DNA from: Candidatus Thorarchaeota archaeon
GTDB taxonomy: Archaea; Asgardarchaeota; Thorarchaeia; Thorarchaeales; Thorarchaeaceae
DNA length: 64,000 nt
Assembly (NCBI GenBank): GCA_019057475.1
Contig: DXJO01000038.1
Coordinates: 1 to 64,000 of the forward strand
Direction of reading: 5' to 3'
The position numbers and the translations under genes are program-made. This document shows, piece after piece, positions 52,607-62,447 of this stretch. The notes beneath the pieces were generated by a model. It did no database searches, was not told the origin of the DNA, and saw only the letters and a program-made list of their open reading frames with translations. Numbering within the stretch: position 1 is the stretch's first letter; each line of letters opens with the position of its first letter.

Positions 52607-53500
52607 ATGATAGTTGCACCCATAATAATCTCATTGAGAGAAGGCATTGAGGCTGCTCTAGTTATTGCCATAATGATCGCCTACCTCCGTAGGTCGAATC
52701 AAAGAGATCTCACCCGATACGTCTTGGGTGGTGCAATCGCCGCCATTGTATCGAGTATGGCTATTGCCATATTGATGAGCATGCTGTGGGGTACATTTGA
52801 GGGCCCTCTACTTGCGGTGTTTGAGGGGACTGTAGTACTGATTGCTGCCTTGCTCCTCACAACGATGATTGTATGGATGTGGGGGGCAGGCTCCGGTGTT
52901 GCCGCTGAGATAGAAGACTCGATGAGTCAAAGAACGGCTCAGAACAGCGGCATTGGAGTAGCCCTCTTGGCATTTGCGCTCGTTCTACGCGAGGGGGTGG
53001 AACTAGTTCTGTTTGCGATGGCTCTAGCGATTCAGGACGGCCCCGAAACCTACCTTGGGGTGGCTATTGGGCTCACGCTTGCATTAGGTGTGGGGCTTGC
53101 AATTCATCAAGGATCCCTGAAGGTGAGCCTCAAGGCATTCTTCAACTGGACTTCTGTCCTTCTAGTGCTATTCGCTGCAGGAATGATGGCATATGGAATC
53201 CATGAGCTGCAGGAGGCAGGGCTGTTCCTGATTGGTCCTCTTGAGGTATGGAACATCAACCCTCCTCAGTTACCTGACGGAAGCTACCCGCTTCTTCATG
53301 AGAAAGGATTCATTGGTGCGATGTTCAAAGCCCTGTTTGGATACAACGGCAACCCCTCTGCGCTAGAAGTCATTGTGTATATCGGCTATCTTGTCGTGTT
53401 ATCGCTCTATTATCTCAGAAACAGAAGCGCGGGCGAAGGTGACACAAAGTCAGCATCTGATGGGAAAGACAATATCACTGTTGGCACTATATCCACATGA
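52607..53500 (+). CDS. FTR1-family iron permease
   Basis: A 297-residue polytopic membrane protein of the FTR1/EfeU family, which imports iron. Both REXXE motifs are present: SLREGIEAALVIAIMIA in the first helix (about residue 10) and LREGVELVLFAMA in the fourth (about 126). Seven hydrophobic segments are visible. No multicopper oxidase or EfeO/B partner is nearby, as is common in archaea. The start ATG is at 52607, with a TTG one codon before. Confidence 0.87.
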   Translation: MIVAPIIISLREGIEAALVIAIMIAYLRRSNQRDLTRYVLGGAIAAIVSSMAIAILMSMLWGTFEGPLLAVFEGTVVLIAALLLTTMIVWMWGAGSGVAAEIEDSMSQRTAQNSGIGVALLAFALVLREGVELVLFAMALAIQDGPETYLGVAIGLTLALGVGLAIHQGSLKVSLKAFFNWTSVLLVLFAAGMMAYGIHELQEAGLFLIGPLEVWNINPPQLPDGSYPLLHEKGFIGAMFKALFGYNGNPSALEVIVYIGYLVVLSLYYLRNRSAGEGDTKSASDGKDNITVGTIST

Positions 53501-53613
53501 CACGAATATGTGCACCATTAGAAACGCCTTTTACAGCACTTAATTCACAAATCTCTACAGGGGGAAGATAGAAACGTGAGAAGATACATCAAGATAGAGG
53601 GGGCGCCGAATAA

Positions 53614-54432
53614 ATGGTAAAGACCCAGAAAGAACGACGAACACTAAAATCTCGAGTCCGTAGGCAACTGAAAGACAATAAACTATGCGAGATAGCGTTT
53701 GATGAATTGGAGAGCGACGTAGAAGTCCAGACTCTCCTAGAGGACTCTAACAGAATGGCAATTGACCGTTTAGGCTACTCCGATCACGGTCATACACACT
53801 CACTGATTGTCACCATGAATGGCATAAGGCTCCTCAAAGAACTCAACAAGGGGATTGAGCCAACAATAGCTCACGAGGCAACTGGGGATATCAAAGATGC
53901 AGAGCTTGTCGTGTTGCTCGGTTGCTATCTACATGACATCGGGATGGTCACAGGCCGAACCAACCATGACGAATTCTCGGTTGTGTTTGCACTTCCTATT
54001 CTCGACAGGATTCTGGCGAAGGTATACCCCGGCGATAGACGCAAGCAGGTTCACATCAGAGGACACGTAGCTCATGCTATCTATTGTCACGATAAGGTTG
54101 CAATTCCCACAACAGTTGAGGCTGGAATAGTCGGAATCGCAGATGCGCTGGACATGACGAAAGGTCGTGCACGAATTCCGTTTGAGGCGGGAAGTGTCAA
54201 CATTCATTCCGCATCTGCAATGGCAATCGAGAAGGTTCAGATTCGTCCGGGAACGGAGAAGACAGTTCGAATCGAGGTCACAATGAACAATGCGTCGGGC
54301 ATCTTCCAGATTCAAGAACTACTAGAGAAGAAAATCAGGAATGCAGCAGCTCTTGTTGACCACATAGAGCTCTATGCTGTTATGTCCCCCCACGAGAACA
54401 AAATCATCAAAGAGCCCCTGAAAGTCCTTTAG
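53614..54432 (+). CDS. HD-domain phosphohydrolase
   Basis: A 272-residue HD-superfamily hydrolase. The metal site is H...HD...H...D: DHGHTHSLIVT (about residue 56), CYLHDIGMV (about 108), HVAHAIYCH (about 152) and ADALDMT (about 186). This is the YfbR/dGTPase-like layout. The C-terminal 80 residues (VQIRPGTEKTVRIEVTMNN...) look like a ligand-binding or dimerisation module. Substrate is unknown. Confidence 0.82.
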   Translation: MVKTQKERRTLKSRVRRQLKDNKLCEIAFDELESDVEVQTLLEDSNRMAIDRLGYSDHGHTHSLIVTMNGIRLLKELNKGIEPTIAHEATGDIKDAELVVLLGCYLHDIGMVTGRTNHDEFSVVFALPILDRILAKVYPGDRRKQVHIRGHVAHAIYCHDKVAIPTTVEAGIVGIADALDMTKGRARIPFEAGSVNIHSASAMAIEKVQIRPGTEKTVRIEVTMNNASGIFQIQELLEKKIRNAAALVDHIELYAVMSPHENKIIKEPLKVL

Positions 54433-54567
54433 GGTTTCTTTGGTTACAACTTGTCACTTTCGGACATAGTTCAGTGCGATTTCGTGCAAACAGTTAATAT
54501 ATATGAGCTAGAACGAACACGAAACCCTGACGCATATACCGGTCTGTCACATTCTGGAGATGATGCG

Positions 54568-55005
54568 ATGAAACTTGATCCTATTGACCAGCAGATTATC
54601 ACAATGTTGCAGAACGATGGGAGACGCTCCTACTCTGAGATAGCAGAAACAGTAGGACGCACAGAAGTTACGATTCGGCGTCGCGTTCGTAGACTTGTGG
54701 ATGAAGGGACTATCAAACGGTTTACAGTCGTTCTAGATCCGCTCAAGACTGGACATAAGATTCGCGCGATTATTCGTGTCAAGACAATGATGAAACAGGC
54801 CAGCTTGATTGCCGAGAAGGTGAAGGGGTACGAGGAGGTCGATGAGGCGTATTTCTTGGATGGAGCTTGTGGGCTTATGTTGAAAGTTACTGTTGATGAC
54901 CTTGGGGGACTGCGCAGATTCCTAGAGAAACAACTGGGCAGTGTTTCAGGTGTGGGTGAAGTGGAAACCTGCATCATTCTTGAAGACATCAAGACAATTA
55001 CCTAG
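54568..55005 (+). CDS. Lrp/AsnC-family transcriptional regulator
   Basis: A 145-residue regulator. The N-terminal HTH reads IDQQIITMLQNDGRRSYSEIAETVGRTEVTIRRRVRRLVDEG, followed by the alpha-beta RAM domain. The ATG at 54568 is preferred over the longer frame at 54451 because a TATA-like TTAATATATA (54495-54504) lies between them. It is three bases upstream of the JAMM gene. Confidence 0.9.
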   Translation: MKLDPIDQQIITMLQNDGRRSYSEIAETVGRTEVTIRRRVRRLVDEGTIKRFTVVLDPLKTGHKIRAIIRVKTMMKQASLIAEKVKGYEEVDEAYFLDGACGLMLKVTVDDLGGLRRFLEKQLGSVSGVGEVETCIILEDIKTIT

Positions 55006-55008
55006 ACT

Positions 55009-55452
55009 GTGAGGCTTCTAAAGGTGCAATACACACTGCATCTTCGAGACCGTGACTTGAGCTTGTTACACACTCATGCCGAGAATTGTCTGCCCCTTGA
55101 ATCAGTCGCACTTCTATTTGGCGTCATTGAAGACCATCTAGTGGTCGTTACGCGCATAGAGTGCGTCAGAAATGAGTCTGACAAAGCAGCAACGTCATTT
55201 TACGTCAATCCGGAAGAGGAGTATCAACTTCTGATGGATGCAGAGGCGCGAGGAGAGGAACTGGTCGGAATCTTCCACTCACATCCGGCGGCCCTAATGC
55301 CTTCATCCTCCGACCTTGACAACATGCGACTTAATCCAGTTGTCTGGTTGATAGCCTCGAAGACATCCGGAGCTTGGAGTAGCAAGGGGTTTGTCTTGGA
55401 TGATGCAATTGCAGTTGAAATTCCCATAATGATCATGGCAGATGTTAGCTAG
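55009..55452 (+). CDS. JAMM/MPN-family metalloprotease-like protein
   Basis: A 147-residue JAB1/MPN+ protein starting at a GTG. The zinc motif is complete: GIFHSHPAALMPSSSDLDNM gives H-x-H-x7-S-x2-D (about residues 86-98), with an upstream catalytic Glu in PLESVALLFG. Archaeal JAMM proteins remove ubiquitin-like SAMP or Urm1 modifiers or act in cysteine metabolism. It shares an operon with the Lrp regulator and overlaps the convergent Pop5 gene by four bases. Confidence 0.85.
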   Translation: MRLLKVQYTLHLRDRDLSLLHTHAENCLPLESVALLFGVIEDHLVVVTRIECVRNESDKAATSFYVNPEEEYQLLMDAEARGEELVGIFHSHPAALMPSSSDLDNMRLNPVVWLIASKTSGAWSSKGFVLDDAIAVEIPIMIMADVS

Positions 55453-55754
55453 CTCAATCCCCTTATCGTACCTGAGGTTTTCATAGGTTCGAACGATACA
55501 CGAGTGTTTCCAATTGAATTTATCATTACAGCAGAGGCTATCACTTTCTCGAGCGCAGCCGCATTGCACTGAAGAATCCCAGTTCCTTTCTTTGCGTCGT
55601 AGCTGTTCAAATAGAACTTGGAATCTGCTGCGCATATTTCGCCGTATAGCGAGAGCAAACTTGACCAAATAGCATTCGAGAACTGCTTCTCCGAGATCTC
55701 TGCACCATTCCTGTGCAGAGTGAACTGCAGATACCGCTTTCTAGTCTTTTTCAC
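55449..55754 (-). CDS. rnp2: RNase P protein component 2 (Pop5)
   Basis: A 101-residue Rpp14/Pop5 protein. RKRYLQFTLHRNGAEISEKQFSNAIWSSLLSLYGEI begins the family fold, and a second half GILQCNAAALEKVIASAVMI matches Pop5. It pairs with Rpp30 in the archaeal RNase P holoenzyme that trims tRNA 5' ends. Its start overlaps the Rpp30 stop by 14 bases. Confidence 0.9.
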   Translation of the reverse strand: MKKTRKRYLQFTLHRNGAEISEKQFSNAIWSSLLSLYGEICAADSKFYLNSYDAKKGTGILQCNAAALEKVIASAVMINSIGNTRVSFEPMKTSGTIRGLS

Positions 55755-56442
55755 GATTACCCCCTCGCTTCACAATCTCAACCCCCGGACCTACAAACTC
55801 CGAACTCAGCTTTCTCTCATTACGCTCAACAATCCGCTGAGGGGTATTGAACACGGCCTCTCTCGAATCTACTCTATTCATGCCAAGCATGAAACCAATG
55901 TATGTCATGGCCATTGGAGATCTCATGTTGATTGGATGGCTTGCTCCGCTCGATAGCACAATCTTCATGCCTGCATCGAGAGCAATTCTTGTAGATTCTC
56001 TGAAGCCCTTGAGGACCCTTGATCTATTCAGTCCTGCGGACTGCAGAATGGCCGTAAACTGAATCTCCAAGGCAGTTCCTGAATGTTCAGCCATGTGGGC
56101 CGTGCTTTCCTTTAGTGTGCTGCCAATATTGTCCTCTCCCAGGGTAAGCAGGTCTACCCTACGGTCCTCAGCCGCCCAATTCGAGGTTTCCACACCAGCT
56201 AACGGAAATGCTACAATTACTGCACGTCTTCTTAGATTTCCCAGTTCCTTCTTCAAGGAATGTATGCGTTTGCCATCTAAGACGGCCCGAGCGTATAGGA
56301 CAAGTCCTTTCCTACTCACCACGACGGGTTCATCGAGATTAATCGAAGGTGCAATTCCAGTGATTCCAAGCCTACCTGCCATATCTTCGAATTCACCTAA
56401 CCTTTCTGAGCCGGGAATTCTCACATTCAGGTCTATTGGCAT
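55741..56442 (-). CDS. rnp3: RNase P protein component 3 (Rpp30)
   Basis: A 233-residue TIM-barrel subunit of RNase P. The N-terminus is PIDLNVRIPGSE, and the C-terminal segment IVLSSGASHPINMRSPMAM is diagnostic. It works with Pop5, the neighbouring gene. Gene order L15e, DUF54, Rpp30, Pop5 is conserved in archaea. Confidence 0.93.
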   Translation of the reverse strand: MPIDLNVRIPGSERLGEFEDMAGRLGITGIAPSINLDEPVVVSRKGLVLYARAVLDGKRIHSLKKELGNLRRRAVIVAFPLAGVETSNWAAEDRRVDLLTLGEDNIGSTLKESTAHMAEHSGTALEIQFTAILQSAGLNRSRVLKGFRESTRIALDAGMKIVLSSGASHPINMRSPMAMTYIGFMLGMNRVDSREAVFNTPQRIVERNERKLSSEFVGPGVEIVKRGGNREKD

Positions 56443-56462
56443 TAGAACTGTCCTCCAGAAAC

Positions 56463-56906
56463 CTACAGTTGGCTCCTCACCAGAGCGATTGCATCATCAA
56501 GAACACACCTAGGATACTGTCTTAGATATACTTTGACACCGACAATGTCAGGGCCTCGGGCTAGAGTGATCCGTTCCAAGAAGGCTTCCTGCTTGTCAAG
56601 CCTGAGAAAGAGCACGCACCGTTCGCTAATGCGTTTATGCAATGTTCTGCCAATTTCGAGTCTGTCTTCTTGAGGGAACGCCTTCATTAGATAGTCAAAT
56701 GTGAGCTTACAGTCCTTCTTCCGATTCAGAACCGCAGAAACAATGACAATCGGGACTTGGTTGTGACTCTGCGTCTTGTTCATCTCTATTTTCAGGTCCT
56801 GACGAATCTCCTCCGCGTAAACATTCGTCACAGCAGCCCTTACTCTATCTATACTCTCAGTTGCATGCGAGTAGGCCCGCGCTTCTATTCGGCTAATGAA
56901 TGGCAT
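56463..56906 (-). CDS. DUF54 RNA-binding protein (exosome-associated family)
   Basis: A 147-residue protein of the archaeal DUF54 family, often annotated as an exosome- or RNA-binding protein. HATESIDRVRAAVTNVY is the N-terminal signature, followed by a central VPIVIVSAVLNRKKDC strand and the helix FLRLDKQEAFLERI. It sits in its usual place between L15e and Rpp30. Confidence 0.85.
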   Translation of the reverse strand: MPFISRIEARAYSHATESIDRVRAAVTNVYAEEIRQDLKIEMNKTQSHNQVPIVIVSAVLNRKKDCKLTFDYLMKAFPQEDRLEIGRTLHKRISERCVLFLRLDKQEAFLERITLARGPDIVGVKVYLRQYPRCVLDDAIALVRSQL

Positions 56907-56935
56907 GTTAGACCCCGTCAGAGGATTTTCATCAA

Positions 56936-57517
56936 CTACTTACCTACGTTACCCTTTGCACCAAGAGACGGCCTGATTTTCTCGGCACCTTTGCCCTTCT
57001 TCCTCAAGCCTCTACTTCTCTTACCGGCTGAAGTGAGTCCGCGATTTTCACGTCCCTTTTGAGTAACGTCACAGATCCAGTTGATTTGCGGATCATTATA
57101 GATGACAGGATGATTTGGATCCACCATGATTACTTCATGCCAGACCCACTTATGATCCGAACCGACCCAATACGAGTTGAGCACACGAAGGTTTGGAAGC
57201 TTCCGACCAGCCCGCTCTTCAGCAATCCACCGCCGTGATTTTTGAGGTGTGTATTTGACCACACCCATACTCCTGGGTTTCCTGCCCATTTTGGGTCTTG
57301 GCTTCTCACGCGGTCCTCTGCCAGTCATGACTCTGACAACCACATAACCTTGCTTTGCCTTGTAACCCAAATTGCGCGCCCTTCCAAGCCTCGTTGGTCG
57401 CTTGAGTCTTACAATTCTACCTTGTTTTCTCCAGATCATCAATCTGCTTCTAACAATCTCGGAGCGCTCTTTCTGCTCGTTAATCCAGGCTACATTCATG
57501 TGTCTATAAGCCGACAT
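56936..57517 (-). CDS. rpl15e: 50S ribosomal protein L15e
   Basis: A 193-residue archaeal/eukaryotic eL15. Signature stretches include [25 protein letters not shown] and the basic C-terminal [19 protein letters not shown]. First gene of the operon with DUF54, Rpp30 and Pop5. No unusual features. Confidence 0.96.
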   Translation of the reverse strand: MSAYRHMNVAWINEQKERSEIVRSRLMIWRKQGRIVRLKRPTRLGRARNLGYKAKQGYVVVRVMTGRGPREKPRPKMGRKPRSMGVVKYTPQKSRRWIAEERAGRKLPNLRVLNSYWVGSDHKWVWHEVIMVDPNHPVIYNDPQINWICDVTQKGRENRGLTSAGKRSRGLRKKGKGAEKIRPSLGAKGNVGK

Positions 57518-57694
57518 TTCAATTGCCTTCCTTTGCAGTGATTAAATTCGCTTTGTTTGTGGTTCAGCCCTAATGGGCCACATCCCTTGCGGACGTATCC
57601 GCCAACACAAAGGAACGGTTTGGCCTGACCAAGCATTCTTGGTCTAAGCCAATCCCTGTCCATTGATATTCGCTTAAAGAGTTAGCGATGCAAC

Positions 57695-58612
57695 TTACTT
57701 GAACTCGTTGATGACCTTCTCAGCGGTCAGCTCGCCGACCCTTACTTGCGCCTCTTTAGTAGATGACGCGAGGTGTGGCGTTGCGACTAATCTCGGGTGT
57801 TTTACGAGTTTCCAGTCGGTTGGTGGTTCAGCAGTGTAAACATCAAGAGCAGCGCCAGCTATCAGTCCCTCGTCAAGCGCTCTTAGGAGTGCTGCTTCGT
57901 CAACGACACCCCCACGAGCTGTGTTTATCACATACGCAGTCTTCTTCATGCGCTTGAACTGATCATCACCAATCATACCCTTGGTTTCCGGTGACATGGG
58001 CACATTCATTGTGAGATAGTCTGCTTGCTCAATCATTTCGTCAAGCTCTACCTGTGTAGCGCCCAGTTTCTTTGCCTCCTCCTCTCTGCCAGGCCTGTCT
58101 TTCTTGACAATCATGACCTCCATGTCGAAGGCCTTGCCGCGTTTGATAATCTCCTTACCAATTCGTCCGAAGCCAATCACACCAAGCTTCTTCTGCCAGA
58201 GTTCGGTGCCCTTGAGCTTCTTCTTCTCCCACCTCTCATCCTTCATGGAGCTGTCCGCCACGGGAACTTTCCTAGCAAGAGCGAACATCAGAGCAAAGAC
58301 CATCTCAGCCACAGACACGGATGGAGCCTCTGGTGTGTTCATCACCTTCACTCCGTGCGTCTTAGCAGCTTCTTGGTCCACATTATCCAGGCCAACCCCT
58401 GCTCTAACAATCAGTTTTAGATTATCAGCAGCGGCTATGACGTCCTTTGTCATCTTTGTAGCACTTCGGATAACAACACAATCAAACCCTTTGATCTGCT
58501 CCTCAATGGGACCATCCTTTTCCTTGTTTCTGAGAACAATCTCAAGACCTGCATCTTTCATTTTCTGCACAGCTGATTCTGCTAATGCATCTGCAATAAG
58601 TATTCGAGCCAT
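57695..58612 (-). CDS. serA: D-2-hydroxyacid (phosphoglycerate) dehydrogenase
   Basis: A 305-residue NAD-dependent dehydrogenase. The NAD motif is LGVIGFGRIGKEII (about residue 145), and the catalytic residues are Arg in INTARGGVVDEA (about 232), a Glu downstream, and His in ATPHLASSTKEA (about 281). This is the short form without a C-terminal ACT regulatory domain. Phosphoglycerate dehydrogenase, first step of serine synthesis, is likely; glyoxylate or other hydroxyacid reduction cannot be excluded. Confidence 0.85.
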   Translation of the reverse strand: MARILIADALAESAVQKMKDAGLEIVLRNKEKDGPIEEQIKGFDCVVIRSATKMTKDVIAAADNLKLIVRAGVGLDNVDQEAAKTHGVKVMNTPEAPSVSVAEMVFALMFALARKVPVADSSMKDERWEKKKLKGTELWQKKLGVIGFGRIGKEIIKRGKAFDMEVMIVKKDRPGREEEAKKLGATQVELDEMIEQADYLTMNVPMSPETKGMIGDDQFKRMKKTAYVINTARGGVVDEAALLRALDEGLIAGAALDVYTAEPPTDWKLVKHPRLVATPHLASSTKEAQVRVGELTAEKVINEFK

Positions 58613-58714
58613 CGTTGAAACCTCTCAATCTGACGACGCGCCAAGTCAACCCATTGCCATCTTAAACTTGACGACTCCAATATTTTCTTAAGTCTGGGCG
58701 CCGTTTTGAGGATT

Positions 58715-59251
58715 ATGAAGCGCGAGTTGAAGCCTTCCACGGCATTAGTTCCTTGTCCTGTTGTCCTCCTTAGTGTCACGGGAGAGGAAAAACCCAACAT
58801 AATCACGCTCTCTTGGGCTGCAAATGTATGTAGCAAGCCACCCACAATTGCAGTTGGCATAAGGCAAAATCGTTACAGCCACAAGATGGTGCAAGAAGCT
58901 GGTGACTTCGTCTTGAACATACCCTCAGCCAAGCAGATTGAGGCGACTGTGTTCTCCGGCACGAAGTCAGGCCGTGAATTTGACAAGTTTGCAGAGTGTG
59001 GATTCACAGCTGCAAAAGCATCCAAAGTAACATCACCAATGATAGAGGAGTGCCCAATCAACATAGAATGCAAGACAACGCAGATAGTTGGACTTGGATC
59101 TCATGATTTGTTCATTGCCGAAGTTGTTGCGGTACATATAGACGAATCAGTACTAGGAGAGAAAGGGCGTCTGGATCCTTCAAAGGCACGCTTTTTCACC
59201 TATCTACCACTGATAGGCAAGTACTGGACATTGGGAGAACAACTGCCCTAG
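58715..59251 (+). CDS. Flavin reductase-like FMN-binding protein
   Basis: A 178-residue protein of the flavin-reductase (HpaC/DIM6-NTAB) family. The FMN-site stretch NIITLSWAANVCSKPPTIAVGI and the later GDFVLNIPSAKQ are typical. The ATG at 58715 is preferred to a TTG at 58706. The physiological partner is unknown. It is divergent from the serA-like gene. Confidence 0.85.
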   Translation: MKRELKPSTALVPCPVVLLSVTGEEKPNIITLSWAANVCSKPPTIAVGIRQNRYSHKMVQEAGDFVLNIPSAKQIEATVFSGTKSGREFDKFAECGFTAAKASKVTSPMIEECPINIECKTTQIVGLGSHDLFIAEVVAVHIDESVLGEKGRLDPSKARFFTYLPLIGKYWTLGEQLP

Positions 59252-59517
59252 ACCGCTTCAACCTCTAGCTCTATTTCCGCCTCTGATTCTTCGCACGATT
59301 CAGAAGAAACGTAGGCACCAAAGGGAATGTGACTATGGGCGAGGAATATATCGAATGTTATTCCCGCGAGAAAACTCCAAGAAAAAAATGATTCAATCGA
59401 TGCTGTACAAGTCTGCCATGCACTCCATCCATCTGAGCCAGGCGTCTCCTGCTTCATGGTGGAGTTCCAGCTCATTCAGATTCGGAGCAATTTACGTGGA
59501 ATTGTTGTTCCCAGACA

Positions 59518-60660
59518 TCAGCTAAGTATTGCCTCCAGATAATAGAGCAACATCTGATTTAGAAAGAATGTAACCAGTATCAGTGCTAGAGCACCAACAG
59601 CTTTCAACATCAGTGTGAGATCCGAAGGCCATGTCTTCATTTTCTGGACTTGCTCGAATAATTGGGTCAACTGCAGACTCACAAGTGTCAGCTGTTGAGA
59701 CGGAGGATCATTCTTCATTGGCGAAGTTGCCAAGTACCTCCTGATATCAGAGAGCACTGTATTGACCTCGTTGCTGACTTCCCCTAGGTGTTTCCTCTTC
59801 TCCTCATCGAGCACCTTGTGAATATAATATTGAGGAGCAAGAAAGAACACGCAGATCGTTCCCACAGCCATGATGAGTCCTAACGCGGGTATGAAAGCTG
59901 TTAACGGGTTCGCTTGACCCACTGTATGAACAACATAGACAAGAAGCGGCATTATCAACAGCAGCAGCGTGGAATACATGAACACACCTTGGAGGAGCAC
60001 TTCAGAGAAGGTAACAAGTCCGCCGGCTCGATCGGGTGATATTGGTTCCACGGAGATTTTCAAAGTTCTCCCAATCTCTTTTGAAACCGAAATAATTACG
60101 AGGCCTATCCAGATTGCTATTCCAAACATTGGCAGCATGACCAGGCTGAACTCCACAATTGCAAGGTACAACCATGGAAACGAGAATGGAGGAAAGGGAA
60201 GAAGACCGTTAGGCATGGTCGGCATGACAAAGAGAAAAATCGAAGCGATCGCGAGAATGACGAAAGGTATCCCGGGCAAAATACCCCTTGGGCTGCTCAA
60301 CCGTTTGAATATACCATTGAGATATTCTTCGAATTCATCATCCTCAATCACAAAGACATACCTAATCTCTCTAATTTTCATCTCTAATGTCCTGTAGTAG
60401 CTATCTAGGAAATACAGACCCACTGCTATAATCAATGAAAAATCCAACTGGGCAAGATGGATAAACGAGAAGAATATGTCTGCCAGATTTCCTGTAGATG
60501 CAGCCACTACCAAGAAGATTAGGTACGTTGTAGCCCAGACCACCAAGATAGATTGTCTGAGTGTAAATGGGCCCTTCGAAAGAACCGCAATTATTGGGTG
60601 CGCTCTATTTTGATTCACAGACGACCCCAATTGCACACGATTCCGCTCCCGGATATTCAT
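59518..60660 (-). CDS. Uncharacterised polytopic membrane protein
   Basis: A 380-residue protein with about seven hydrophobic helices: the N-terminal SILVVWATTYLIFLVVAA and FSLIIAVGLYFLD, then a cytoplasmic-looking linker, and a later block with FVILAIASIFLFVM, YLAIVEFSLVMLPMFGIAIWIGLVIISV, LLLLIMPLLVYVV and LGLIMAVGTICVFFLA. A soluble helical region follows before the last helix. No family is recognised; no catalytic motifs are seen. Confidence 0.7.
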   Translation of the reverse strand: MNIRERNRVQLGSSVNQNRAHPIIAVLSKGPFTLRQSILVVWATTYLIFLVVAASTGNLADIFFSFIHLAQLDFSLIIAVGLYFLDSYYRTLEMKIREIRYVFVIEDDEFEEYLNGIFKRLSSPRGILPGIPFVILAIASIFLFVMPTMPNGLLPFPPFSFPWLYLAIVEFSLVMLPMFGIAIWIGLVIISVSKEIGRTLKISVEPISPDRAGGLVTFSEVLLQGVFMYSTLLLLIMPLLVYVVHTVGQANPLTAFIPALGLIMAVGTICVFFLAPQYYIHKVLDEEKRKHLGEVSNEVNTVLSDIRRYLATSPMKNDPPSQQLTLVSLQLTQLFEQVQKMKTWPSDLTLMLKAVGALALILVTFFLNQMLLYYLEAILS

Positions 60661-61084
60661 TGATACCGCCCCTTTTGTATCTCACGTTCCATGGTAGTTG
60701 GCCAGTGAAATCGTGTCACATGCCCAGAATCCACCTCAAGTGTATTCGGAAAGGCGAAGAAAAGTACTACGAGCAAGCTGTTTCTATAAACAAATGGCCA
60801 ATATAATAAAAATACTAAACGCTACCTTTTCTTGAGAAACACTACGGCAATGATGACGATTGGCAGCATGAAGAAGGCAACCCTGGAGAGGGGCCAGGAT
60901 TGAATCCACTACATAGGGCAAGTGATTTATTACAAAGATGGCGTATTGTTATTTCGCGTTTTGGATTCATGAAAAGCCTCAAGTTCTTGGACGGCATTCG
61001 CTGCCAGTAGAAACCTAGTATCAGTCGAAACAAGCCATGTCAATCCAATGATAGATTATAGCGAAGCACAATTAATGGTCCAGG
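60661..61084. other. 424-base gap with a residual C-terminal membrane anchor
   Basis: No complete gene. On the minus strand, about 60826-60909 encodes an isolated hydrophobic tail, VAFFMLPIVIIAVVFLKKR, before a stop, the usual end of a surface-anchored protein, with no gene body upstream (a stop occurs 28 codons before). The overlapping stretch GGGGCCAGGATTGAATCC resembles a tRNA T arm but does not fold. Confidence 0.35.
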
Positions 61085-62314
61085 TCATTTCTTGCGAGTC
61101 GGATGCGACTTTGCTGATATAATGCAAATAACGTCTCGATCCTTGAGAGCGTGCTTGTCACTGATTTGCATCTTTGTCCGTGCATCGATGGCATGTATGA
61201 AGCTATCCATTAGATCTGTATGAATGACGCCAGCGAATTCCTTAGCTGTTATTCCTTTGGGCACCAAAAAGACATCTGGCAAGACGTTTCCATCCCCATC
61301 CGCAAGGGCATTGGCATCGTGCACGGGGTAGACAGTTATCATATCTAGGAAATCGAAAACGGCTTTGTTCAACAGGTTCTGTACACCAGTGCCTCCATGC
61401 TTCTTGAGAATCTCTTCTCTTATCTTCTCCAGCTGAGCCAGCTCGGCCTCATTGAGCACATCGGCTTTCGTTATCTCGAAATCATCATCGCCGGGGATGT
61501 AGCGAATCACACCTTTCTTGTCCAAATCCTTGAGCGCCTTTTCAGCCAGAGCGCTCACGGGAACGACCAGTAGCTCGGGAAAGGTCTCCTGCAGGCGCTT
61601 GAAGTTCTTTTCAGAAGTGGGCCTGTCAATCTTGTTGGCCGCTATGATTATCGGCTTTGCTATCCTCTGCAGAGTCCTGACGAATTCCTTTATCTCTTCT
61701 TCAGTCCAGTTATCTGCAGCTTCGGCCTTCAGTCCTGTGTCCCGAACTGCCTTGAGTATGTGTCCTCTGGATATCTTGAGCCCCGAGAGTTTCTCCAGAA
61801 GTAACTCATCGAGTTTCGCTCCTTCAGCTCTAACCCGCCCAACGATTCTCTTCCAGTCTTTCTGGACAATGGCTAGTGTCCACGCAGTAATCTCTTCCTC
61901 CAAGAACTTCACATCTTCAACGGGATCATGACTGCCTGCATCCATCTCTTGGCCCTCGGCGTCCAAGGCCCCGCTAGCGTCAACAATATGAATCAGAACA
62001 TCTGCCTGTCTAAGGTCGTCCAGAAACTGATTACCCATCCCCCTCCCCGCATGAGCACCTGGTACTAAGCCTGGCACGTCAATCATCTTGATGGGTACAA
62101 GCCTGATGCCATCAATACAGATCGAATTCTGTGGGTTATCTGTCACATCGAAGTCTCTACATGCGCACTGCGTTCGGACATGGGTCACGCCCAAATTAGC
62201 CTCGATTGTTGTGAATGGATAACTCCCTACCTTGAAATCGGTCATACAGGCTGCATTTGTGAAAGATGTCTTGCCACATGAAGGCTTGCCAACTATACCA
62301 ACACTGAATCCCAT
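61085..62314 (-). CDS. ychF: YchF/Obg-type redox-regulated GTPase/ATPase
   Basis: A 409-residue TRAFAC P-loop protein. G1 is GIVGKPSCGKTSFTN, G3 is DVPGLVPGAHAGRG, and G4 is ANKIDRP (about 241-247), so guanine rather than adenine specificity is suggested by NKxD. A helical insertion and a C-terminal TGS-like domain (TVYPVHDANALADGDG... GVIHTDLMDSFIHAIDARTK) complete the archaeal form. It acts with ribosomes. Confidence 0.9.
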   Translation of the reverse strand: MGFSVGIVGKPSCGKTSFTNAACMTDFKVGSYPFTTIEANLGVTHVRTQCACRDFDVTDNPQNSICIDGIRLVPIKMIDVPGLVPGAHAGRGMGNQFLDDLRQADVLIHIVDASGALDAEGQEMDAGSHDPVEDVKFLEEEITAWTLAIVQKDWKRIVGRVRAEGAKLDELLLEKLSGLKISRGHILKAVRDTGLKAEAADNWTEEEIKEFVRTLQRIAKPIIIAANKIDRPTSEKNFKRLQETFPELLVVPVSALAEKALKDLDKKGVIRYIPGDDDFEITKADVLNEAELAQLEKIREEILKKHGGTGVQNLLNKAVFDFLDMITVYPVHDANALADGDGNVLPDVFLVPKGITAKEFAGVIHTDLMDSFIHAIDARTKMQISDKHALKDRDVICIISAKSHPTRKK

Positions 62315-62447
62315 CGTGACTCACTTCCCTTGTACATTACTAGATTGCTCACCCTACATGATAAATCATTACTCTAACGTCTAGATAACACGTTCTCCTC
62401 TCTCGGCAGTCTAAGCGCTTCTCTCGTTCCATACCGATGAGTTTTTA

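Noticed and set aside
59248..59475. 75-residue minus-strand frame with an acidic tail
   Set aside because: Overlaps the end of the flavin-reductase gene and lacks a recognisable start; could be a small membrane protein but support is too thin.
60877..60905. tRNA T-arm-like sequence GGCCAGGATTGAATCC
   Set aside because: Stem arms do not pair and no acceptor or anticodon arm is present, so it is not called a tRNA or att site.
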